A stretch of 46,977 nt of DNA from Cytobacillus massiliigabonensis (GTDB lineage Bacteria; Bacillota; Bacilli; Bacillales; Cytobacillaceae). Position numbers and translations under genes: made by a program. Positions within the stretch are counted from its first letter, which is position 1, and every line of letters starts with the position of its first letter. The DNA is taken from contig NZ_LT904900.1 in assembly GCF_900199725.1 (NCBI RefSeq), positions 1 to 46,977 on the forward strand. The letters run 5' to 3'. Of this stretch, positions 41,891-46,977 are shown one piece after another. The notes under the pieces are model-generated. The model was not told the origin of the DNA and searched no databases. It saw nothing but the letters and a program-made list of their open reading frames with translations.

Positions 41891-42044
41891 CGAAAACAGC
41901 GTAGTTGTAAAGGTGTGGTTTACGGCGGTACTCGCAGGCACTTACAAATATTCGGACGTGCCGAATTTGTCAAACTTGCGCGAGGAAGTCGGCAAAAAGT
42001 TAACGCAGATTGGTTACGACATTACCGAGCCGGCGGGGGTGTGA
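41883..42044 (+). CDS. XkdX-position small protein, copy 2 (53 aa)
   Basis: ATG 41883 overlaps the end of copy 1 by eight bases. VVKVWFTAVLAGTYKYSDVP NLSNLREEVGKKL aligns with copy 1 (VVKxW, YxDVP, NLRxxVG). Longer N-terminal reading from 41814 is rejected because it lies inside copy 1. Confidence 0.62.
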   Translation: MFNENSVVVKVWFTAVLAGTYKYSDVPNLSNLREEVGKKLTQIGYDITEPAGV

Positions 42045-42049
42045 TCGCG

Positions 42050-42256
42050 ATGGACTTATCGAATCCGGACGTAATTAAATACCTTCTAACACAGGGGCCT
42101 TACGCAGTATTATTCGTCGGGCTCCTTATTTACGTAATGAAAACGAACAAGGAACGGGAGTCGCGATTACATGACTTACTCGACAAGTTTAGCGAAAAGT
42201 ACGACGTGGTAATCGAAGAACTTCGCGGCATCAAATCGAAGCTAGGAGGCGATTAA
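42050..42256 (+). CDS. BhlA/UviB-like holin
   Basis: 68 residues from ATG 42050. One N-terminal membrane span (YAVLFVGLLIYVM) followed by a charged coiled tail (NKERESRLHDLLDKFSEKYD), the usual layout of BhlA-type holins or holin-associated proteins. Directly upstream of the amidase. Confidence 0.78.
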   Translation: MDLSNPDVIKYLLTQGPYAVLFVGLLIYVMKTNKERESRLHDLLDKFSEKYDVVIEELRGIKSKLGGD

Positions 42257-42991
42257 ATGACGCTGAAAATTATGCTAGATGCGGGGCACGGACCAAACAC
42301 GCCAGGCAAGCGGTCGCCCGACGGCAGCCTGCGCGAGTTTCATTTTAACAGCCGTGTCGCCGACGTCATGCGAGCGGAGTTGGAAAAATACGAAGGGGTG
42401 ACGGTCTATTTCGCGCATGAACAATTACGAGACGTGCCGTTAAAGGAACGGACGGACAGGGCGAACAAACTCGGCGTCGATGTATACGTAAGCCTTCACG
42501 CAAACGCAGGCGGTGGCACGGGCATTGAAACGTTCGTGCATCCGAAGAGTAGCGCTAAGTCTCGCGAAGTCGCGAAAGCTATTCAAGCTGCGCTAATTAA
42601 AGCGACGGGCATGGTCGACCGTGGCGTTAAGACTGCGGATTTTCACGTCTTGCGCGAAACGGACATGCCGGCGGTACTTATCGAGCATGGCTTTATGGAC
42701 AACGCGGCAGACTTGCCGAAATTAAAGGACGACGCGTTTCGAGTGCTTTGTGCGAAGACAAACGTTAAGGCACTCACGCAAGTTTACGGACTAAAACGAA
42801 AAGGGGCGGAGCTAGTGGAGAACAACGACGTGGCGGGTCATTGGGCGGAGCAATCGATTAAAAAGGCGATTGCGAACGGAGTAATGTCGGGCTATCCTGA
42901 CGGCACATTCGGCGTAAATAACCCGATGACACGAGCGCAATTTGTAGCGGTGCTTGACAAATTAGGACTACTCGACAGGGGGACGAAATAA
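42257..42991 (+). CDS. N-acetylmuramoyl-L-alanine amidase with SLH domain (endolysin)
   Basis: 244 residues. Amidase_3 domain about 1-175: LDAGHGPNTPGKRSPDG (zinc His), EFHFNSRVAD (Glu), YVSLHANAGGG (His) and PAVLIEHGFMDNAADL (catalytic Glu). One S-layer homology domain about 185-240 (DVAGHWAEQSIKKAI, GVMSGYPDGTFGVNN, PMTRAQFVAVL). SLH binds pyruvylated wall polymers, pointing to an S-layer-bearing Bacillales host. Lyses the cell with the flanking holins. Confidence 0.95.
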   Translation: MTLKIMLDAGHGPNTPGKRSPDGSLREFHFNSRVADVMRAELEKYEGVTVYFAHEQLRDVPLKERTDRANKLGVDVYVSLHANAGGGTGIETFVHPKSSAKSREVAKAIQAALIKATGMVDRGVKTADFHVLRETDMPAVLIEHGFMDNAADLPKLKDDAFRVLCAKTNVKALTQVYGLKRKGAELVENNDVAGHWAEQSIKKAIANGVMSGYPDGTFGVNNPMTRAQFVAVLDKLGLLDRGTK

Positions 42992-43209
42992 TGGCGAAAC
43001 AATCGAAGCAAACGAAGTGGAAGAATTACGGGCTGTGGGTAGCGGTGGCTGCGTTGCTCGGCATGTTGTTACAGGACGCAGGCGTGGCGTTGTCGCCCGA
43101 AAAGTATCAAAGCTATGTTGACGCGGTGCTAACGATTCTTATTCTCGCGGGCATCGTCAGCAATCCGGCGGTTGGCAAGTGGTTCAAGGACGGCAAGAAG
43201 GACGAATAA
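42991..43209 (+). CDS. Second holin (phi LC3-type)
   Basis: 72 residues. Two hydrophobic segments (GLWVAVAALLGMLL and AVLTILILAGIV) and the ending SNPAVGKWFKDGKKDE are typical of this holin family. TAATG overlap with the amidase gene. Last gene of the late operon. Confidence 0.8.
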   Translation: MAKQSKQTKWKNYGLWVAVAALLGMLLQDAGVALSPEKYQSYVDAVLTILILAGIVSNPAVGKWFKDGKKDE

Positions 43210-43221
43210 AAACGAAATAAA

Positions 43222-43258
43222 ACGCAGTAATAGCGAATCCTATCGTTTATTACTGCGT
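43222..43258. terminator. Long inverted repeat closing the late operon
   Basis: ACGCAGTAATA (43222-43232) pairs perfectly with TATTACTGCGT (43248-43258); CGA/TCG in the loop extends it. On the minus strand it is followed by TTTTATTTCGTTTTT, on the + strand by an A+T-rich stretch without a U-run. It may end late transcription, shield the moron gene, or be another site. Confidence 0.6.
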
Positions 43259-43278
43259 ATACATATATAGGGAATACA

Positions 43279-43287
43279 TGCTATAAT
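43279..43287 (+). promoter_or_regulatory. Extended -10 promoter of the lipoprotein gene
   Basis: TGCTATAAT: perfect TATAAT (43282-43287) with the TGn extension, which offsets the poor -35 (ATACAT at 43259-43264). About 35 bases upstream of the gene. Confidence 0.75.
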
Positions 43288-43321
43288 TAGGAAATATTAC
43301 ATATGGGATGGTGGCTTTTAA

Positions 43322-43864
43322 ATGAGGGTAAATGTTGGAATTATCACGGTTATACTTCTATTATTAAGCGCATGCTCCACTCAGGATATAGAAACCTCGT
43401 CGAAACTGGCAGAGGTTGAGAATGAGAAGGTAGAAAAATCGGAAGAAGAAAACGACATTATCTATAAAGTCGGGTGGAGTGACGATAAGTCAGGCGTCAT
43501 AACAACCATCGACCATGTTGTTATTGAAGAGCAAGAAGATACGTTAAACGGTGAGACATTTAATGCGCTATTCGTTCATTTTAAAATTCAAAACACAGCT
43601 GATGAGCCGTTAACTACCTATCCCAATCAAGGAAAGTTAGTTATAGGAGAAACGCAAATTAGTGCGGACATGTTAGGAAGCGACGACATAGGAGGCGAGC
43701 TCCTTAATGAGGTAACCAAAGAGGGGTATATTGCATTTGCGTTGCCGGAAAATATAAAAGCTGACGCATTAGGTGAAATCCGACTAGTATGGTCGCATTA
43801 CGCCGACCTACTTAACGATAATAAATACGACGTAACCTTAAAACTAAGTAAACTAACGCCCTAA
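43322..43864 (+). CDS. Lipoprotein moron (180 aa)
   Basis: Signal peptide with lipobox (VILLLLSACS; Cys19 lipidated), acidic linker, then a strand-rich domain (FNALFVHFKIQNTADEPLTT, GYIAFALPENIKA) of the DUF4352/immunoglobulin-like type found in Bacillota surface lipoproteins. Own promoter and strong terminator, A+T-rich and less biased codons: a classic moron. May alter the lysogen surface or block superinfection (inference). Confidence 0.82.
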   Translation: MRVNVGIITVILLLLSACSTQDIETSSKLAEVENEKVEKSEEENDIIYKVGWSDDKSGVITTIDHVVIEEQEDTLNGETFNALFVHFKIQNTADEPLTTYPNQGKLVIGETQISADMLGSDDIGGELLNEVTKEGYIAFALPENIKADALGEIRLVWSHYADLLNDNKYDVTLKLSKLTP

Positions 43865-43888
43865 CCTTCGTGGTTGGGGCGTTTTTTT
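43856..43888 (+). terminator. Strong intrinsic terminator
   Basis: ACGCCCTAACC (43856-43866) pairs with GGTTGGGGCGT (43872-43882), 11 pairs with one G-U, loop TTCGT, then TTTTTTT. The lipoprotein stop codon is inside the stem. Confidence 0.95.
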
Positions 43889-43922
43889 GTGTTAGATATA
43901 TTTTATTTAATTATTTATAATT

Positions 43923-44147
43923 TTACATTCCGAAATAATCGTCCGGAGGCACGTCATGCCCCAGCGCCTTGATCGCGCGTTTTACCTTCTGAACGGTTTC
44001 AAACTTCGGTCTGTAGTCGAAATCATTACATAAGCGGCTGATTGTCGCACGCCCTAGCTTCGCTTTTTCCTCGATCTCTATTTGCGCTATTCCCTTCCGA
44101 TCAATCCAACGGCCAAACTTCGTCCTACGTTTACCTAGTCCAAACAT
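43923..44147 (-). CDS. Xre-family HTH regulator (74 aa)
   Basis: ATG at 44147 (reverse) is chosen because TAGGAGT lies seven bases upstream; GTG 44156 would overlap it. IAQIEIEEKAKLGRATISRL is a helix-turn-helix, then ETVQKVKRAIKALGHDVP. The only gene on this strand at the right end, divergent from the translocase operon, so probably its repressor. The ribosome site can be sequestered in a hairpin. Confidence 0.8.
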   Translation of the reverse strand: MFGLGKRRTKFGRWIDRKGIAQIEIEEKAKLGRATISRLCNDFDYRPKFETVQKVKRAIKALGHDVPPDDYFGM

Positions 44148-44154
44148 TCGCGTC

Positions 44155-44175
44155 ACTCCTAGCGTTTTTAGGAGT
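44155..44175 (-). promoter_or_regulatory. Hairpin masking the regulator's ribosome site
   Basis: ACTCCTA (44155-44161) and TAGGAGT (44169-44175) are perfect complements around a 7-base loop. In the minus transcript the second arm read is the ribosome site TAGGAGT, so the hairpin would block translation of the Xre gene until opened. Confidence 0.5.
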
Positions 44176-44385
44176 AGTCTCGTCCAAAAAGTCCGTTTTT
44201 AAACATCGTGCAAAAAACAGACATAACGGACAATCAGCGCACCATACCTTTTACTATTCCGAATAAAATTCCTGCCTAGAATTGCGAAAGGAATAGCGGA
44301 AACTCTTACGCATCAATAGTCGTAAGCTTGTCCGTTTCCTTCCTTTTCGCTGGGACTATTCTATGAATAAAAGGTGGTGTTGCTT
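44176..44385 (+). other. Dyad-rich divergent intergenic region
   Basis: 210 bases. Three GTCCGTT sites: 44191-44197, reverse at 44225-44231, and 44330-44336. A nested dyad CTATTCC (44254-44260) / GGAATAG (44290-44296) with inner AATTC (44267-44271) / GAATT (44279-44283). A further hairpin CTTACG (44305-44310) / CGTAAG (44321-44326). Possible operators, origin or transfer site. TATTCT near 44358 is a weak -10. Confidence 0.5.
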
Positions 44386-45681
44386 ATGTTGTTCGAAGTG
44401 CTTTCGTCGGTTGTGGTCGGTGGGCTTGTCGGCGCGTCCTACTTACACCAACTCGGACTAGGCGGTAATGACACGCGAAACATTATCCGAATTGCGGCAA
44501 ACGCAGGACTTGTCGCAAAAGACGGTACGCAGATACGTCCTTTTCGCCGGACAAATAAAGGTGCTTTCGTTGAATACGTGTTTCAGCTTCCGCAAGGTCT
44601 ATCGTCGCAACAATTCCGTGATAAATTAGACCGATTCCAGGACGGACTAAACGCAAAACGACGTGTACTCGATGTTTCGATGGCGGACTTGCGAGTGATT
44701 AACTGGCGAAGTCGTGACGTTGTTTCGCAACTCCGGGAACTAGCGTCGAGAAAGAAAACGGAACATAAGGAGGTTGAAATCGAGTTTGACGGCATGTTGA
44801 AATTTCGCGTTTATAAGGAGCCATTAACGGAGTTCTTCGAAATAGACGAATCGCTTTTCGCATCATTAAAAGGATGGCAAGTTCCCGCGGGCATGAGTCG
44901 GCAAGGGTTGTTAAAGCATGACTTCGATAAAATCGCGCACAGTTTAATTGGAGGTTCGACCGACTTCGGAAAGTCCAACGTTTTAAAACTATGGATTACG
45001 ACGCTCATTCACCGCAAGCCTAACGATGTTAAATTTACGCTAATCGACCTAAAGGGCGGGCTGTCATTTTCACGCTTTCGCAAAGCTAAACAGGTCGAAA
45101 TTGTTGCGAAGAATGCGGAAGAAGCGCTCGAAGCATTGCAAGCCGTTCAAGAACGCATGAATAAAACGATGGACTATCTCGAAGCAAACGGATTCGAGGA
45201 CGTAAAGGAGGCCGGCATAAAAGAACGCTATTTCACGTTTATTGACGAAGCCGCCGACATCGCAGACGATTCAAATTGCGTTGATATAATAATCGACATC
45301 GCAAGACGCGGAAGGGCAGCGGGCGAGCGTTTGGTTTACGCGACACAATATCCTACGGCTGAAACGATCGACTCGCAAATTAAACGAAATTGTATCGGAC
45401 GTCTATGCTTCGTTCTTGATACTGGGATTGCGAGTAAGGTCGTTATCGACCAAGAAGGTGCAGAGAAGTTGCCGTTAGTTCAAGGGCGGGCAATTTATAA
45501 GAAGGTAAAATGTACGGAAATTCAAACGCCTTATATTAGTAATAAAACGATTGATCGCATTATCGGGCCACACATTACGTTCAAGTCACGCAAGGAGGAT
45601 GATACGAATGCAAGCAACGGTAGCAAAAGAGCAGCGCCAGGAAAACATTCTCTTGTCGTTGAAGAAATTGGGCTTTCTTAG
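44386..45681 (+). CDS. FtsK/SpoIIIE-type DNA translocase
   Basis: 431 residues from ATG 44386 (ribosome site AAAGGTGG). N-terminal hydrophobic segment (LFEVLSSVVVGGLVGASYL), a middle domain, and a FtsK/SpoIIIE ATPase: Walker A GGSTDFGKSN near 188, VKFTLIDLKGGLSFS, Walker B FTFIDEAAD near 290, RRGRAAGERLVYATQYPTA. Smaller than chromosomal FtsK and without a gamma domain, so closer to plasmid/ICE-type coupling or segregation translocases. Pairs with the next two genes. Confidence 0.85.
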   Translation: MLFEVLSSVVVGGLVGASYLHQLGLGGNDTRNIIRIAANAGLVAKDGTQIRPFRRTNKGAFVEYVFQLPQGLSSQQFRDKLDRFQDGLNAKRRVLDVSMADLRVINWRSRDVVSQLRELASRKKTEHKEVEIEFDGMLKFRVYKEPLTEFFEIDESLFASLKGWQVPAGMSRQGLLKHDFDKIAHSLIGGSTDFGKSNVLKLWITTLIHRKPNDVKFTLIDLKGGLSFSRFRKAKQVEIVAKNAEEALEALQAVQERMNKTMDYLEANGFEDVKEAGIKERYFTFIDEAADIADDSNCVDIIIDIARRGRAAGERLVYATQYPTAETIDSQIKRNCIGRLCFVLDTGIASKVVIDQEGAEKLPLVQGRAIYKKVKCTEIQTPYISNKTIDRIIGPHITFKSRKEDDTNASNGSKRAAPGKHSLVVEEIGLS

Positions 45682-46201
45682 TAGGTCGCAAATTCAGCGA
45701 TTACACAGACTCGGAGGCGACCGAAACGCTAACCGAATATTAAGCGATATGAGCGATTATCTGAATACGGTTAGGCTAGGCGAAAACATCTACTACTTGA
45801 ACGCTACTGGACGTGAGCGCGTCGGAGCATCGAAAGTATTAAAAAAGACGCATCAAATAACGCATCATCTAATGCGAAATAGTCTTTATTTGGCGCACGG
45901 TTGCCCGTCGACATGGAAAAGCGAAGTTAAATTAGCTGTCAAGAATGAAGTAACAGTGATTGCAGACGCCATATTCACGATGGCAGGTCGTTATTATATT
46001 TGCGAAGTTGATAACGCGCAGAAAATGAACGAAAACAGGGCGAAACTAGCAAAGTATCGCAGGCTATTCGAATTGGGCGTATTTGAAAGGTCACCGAAGT
46101 TTATTTGGATTACGACGACGGAGTACCGCCGGAAGCAGTTAGCGAAAATATGTGAAGGTTTTGACGCGAGAATTTATACGAGAGGTGATTTCGATGTTTA
46201 A
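45608..46201 (+). CDS. Replication-relaxation family protein
   Basis: 197 residues from ATG 45608, nine bases after AAGGAGG, overlapping the translocase end by 74 bases. N-terminal winged helix (FLSRSQIQRLHRLGGDRNAN), YYLNATGRERVG and ADAIFTMAGRYYICEVDNAQ match the Replic_Relax family of Bacillota plasmids and plasmid-like phages. Suggests DNA maintenance or processing in plasmid state. Confidence 0.78.
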   Translation: MQATVAKEQRQENILLSLKKLGFLSRSQIQRLHRLGGDRNANRILSDMSDYLNTVRLGENIYYLNATGRERVGASKVLKKTHQITHHLMRNSLYLAHGCPSTWKSEVKLAVKNEVTVIADAIFTMAGRYYICEVDNAQKMNENRAKLAKYRRLFELGVFERSPKFIWITTTEYRRKQLAKICEGFDARIYTRGDFDV

Positions 46202-46658
46202 GCGTAAAGTTGAAACGATGTCCGTTAAGGAGTTTTTGAGCCGGAGTGATTTAACATCAGTGCAGAATTGCACTAAAGTTAGCGAGCACGTACTCGCATT
46301 TGATAAGCGCAAAGGGTACTTCGGAGTACCGGTTAAACCAATCGTCAAAGCCTGCGTAACTGCTGGCGTCATTGTCCTGTCGCTATCATTTGGCGATGTA
46401 TCGCTCGCTGCAGCCGGTGCGGTCAACGGAGCAGTCACCGCGAAAGTAGTCGGAGCGTTCGCGCCACTTGTCGAGTTGGTCAAGGCGTTGAGTTATCCGA
46501 TTTCGCTCGTTATGATGCTTGGCGGCGGGTTATTCGTGATGGTCGGTAATGCGGACCGTGGCTTCGGAATGATTCAAAAAGCCGGGCTGGGCTACGTGTT
46601 GGTGCAAATGCTTCCGTTGTTGATGGACTTACTAGTCGAGATTGCGAAGTCGTTGTAA
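46194..46658 (+). CDS. Small membrane protein, VirB2/TrbC-like layout
   Basis: 154 residues from ATG 46194 after GAGGTG. Hydrophobic segments at about 49-75 (ACVTAGVIVLSLSFGDVSLA), 95-118 and 128-150 (LGYVLVQMLPLLMDLLVEIA). The AAAGAVNGAVTAKVV ... LVKALSYPISLVMMLGGGLF layout resembles pilin-like TrbC/VirB2 subunits and other small conjugation membrane proteins. Order with the translocase supports a transfer or DNA-segregation channel; tentative. Confidence 0.5.
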   Translation: MFKRKVETMSVKEFLSRSDLTSVQNCTKVSEHVLAFDKRKGYFGVPVKPIVKACVTAGVIVLSLSFGDVSLAAAGAVNGAVTAKVVGAFAPLVELVKALSYPISLVMMLGGGLFVMVGNADRGFGMIQKAGLGYVLVQMLPLLMDLLVEIAKSL

Positions 46659-46681
46659 AAGAACGTTTGTTCGCGTATAAT
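46653..46681 (+). promoter_or_regulatory. LexA (SOS)-controlled promoter
   Basis: TTGTAA (46653-46658), 17-base spacer, TATAAT (46676-46681). Within the spacer lies GAACGTTTGTTC (46661-46672), matching the Bacillus LexA/DinR box GAACnnnnGTTC, so repressor would block polymerase. Confidence 0.85.
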
Positions 46682-46710
46682 ATACGTAAAACTAATCGGA
46701 GGTACTGCGA

Positions 46711-46977
46711 ATGTTAAAAGAACGCGGCATGAAGAAGTGGCAGGGCTTTATACTACCGGAGCAAGTCGAAGCGATGGCGTGGCTTGCCGACGAAATGGCG
46801 AAAGTTGATAAGCCGGTTGTCGACGAATACCAGCGTATCGATTTCGACTCGCGCGTCGATTTCGCCATGGAGTTCAACTTGCCGGTGGAATTTACGGTGT
46901 GGACTGCGGGAAGATTTTCGAAAGTAAACGGGTGGGTGAAGTACGTTGATATGATTGCGCAACAGTTTCGCGTAAAA
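46711..46977 (+). CDS. YolD-like protein (partial at right edge)
   Basis: Starts at ATG 46711 after CGGAGG and runs off the window. RGMKKWQGFILPEQVEAMAW, EYQRIDFDSRVDFAM and KYVDMIAQQFRV follow the YolD-like pattern. In Bacillus such proteins are encoded next to UvrX-type Y-family polymerases in SOS-induced operons, so a lesion-bypass polymerase gene may follow outside the window. Confidence 0.82.
   Translation, partial: MLKERGMKKWQGFILPEQVEAMAWLADEMAKVDKPVVDEYQRIDFDSRVDFAMEFNLPVEFTVWTAGRFSKVNGWVKYVDMIAQQFRVK

Noticed and set aside
43222..43258. Phage attachment site at the long inverted repeat
   Set aside because: No integrase gene is present nearby and the position right after the last late gene fits a terminator or insulator better.

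Overview
The window looks like most of the genome of a tailed bacteriophage (or a prophage / phage-plasmid) of a Bacillota host, probably Bacillales. Reasons: almost every gene has a strong AGGAGG-type ribosome binding site; the tail genes follow the order of the contractile-tailed PBSX (xkd) family of Bacillus; the lysis amidase carries an S-layer homology domain; and there is a lipobox lipoprotein, a LexA/DinR-type SOS box and a YolD-like gene. The genes are densely packed, mostly on the + strand, and often overlap by 1-4 bases (ATGA, GTGA, TAATG).

Layout. (1) 1-17981, replication and nucleotide metabolism: end of an unknown gene, two tiny ORFs, a single-stranded DNA-binding protein, a PD-(D/E)XK nuclease, family A DNA polymerase with proofreading domain, a DNA methyltransferase, thioredoxin, a shortened sliding clamp, a Cas4/RecB-like nuclease, a RuvC-like resolvase, B12-dependent ribonucleotide reductase, PhoH ATPase, dUTPase, ThyX, a 3D-domain protein, dNMP kinase and a C5-cytosine methyltransferase. 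(2) 17986-18870, a minus-strand island of three small genes with two clear sigma-A-type promoters, a terminator and a possible operator. (3) 18961-23326: a type I-like methyltransferase lacking a visible NPPY/F motif, an ArpU/sigma-like regulator, a winged-helix RepL-like protein, a zinc-finger protein, the terminase small subunit, and two structured intergenic regions that are candidates for the origin and the packaging site. (4) 23327-41562, virion genes: large terminase, portal, minor capsid protein, scaffold, major capsid, connectors, sheath, tube, tail assembly chaperone with a -1 frameshift signal, tape measure, baseplate (XkdP to XkdU-like) and Ig-like tail fibre. (5) 41562-43209: small tail-end genes and lysis (BhlA-like holin, amidase, second holin). 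(6) 43210-46977, accessory end: lipoprotein moron with its own promoter and terminator, a divergent Xre-type repressor, a dyad-rich intergenic region, an FtsK/SpoIIIE-type translocase, a replication-relaxation family protein, a VirB2/TrbC-like small membrane protein and the start of an SOS-controlled YolD-like gene. No integrase is present in the window; the last module suggests plasmid-like maintenance or transfer rather than an ordinary integrated lifestyle, but that is inference.

How the genes fit together: ribonucleotide reductase, dUTPase, ThyX, dNMP kinase and thioredoxin would supply dNTPs; polymerase, clamp-like protein, SSB and nucleases would replicate and recombine the DNA; methyltransferases may shield it from restriction; the ArpU-like protein sits where late-gene activators usually lie, just before the packaging genes. 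Noteworthy points are a complete programmed -1 frameshift signal, three genes whose best-supported starts are AUC/AUU, a Leu at the Phe762 position of the polymerase, hairpins flanking the major capsid gene, and an apparent plasmid-type module at the right end. No tRNA, rRNA, CRISPR array or insertion sequence was seen.
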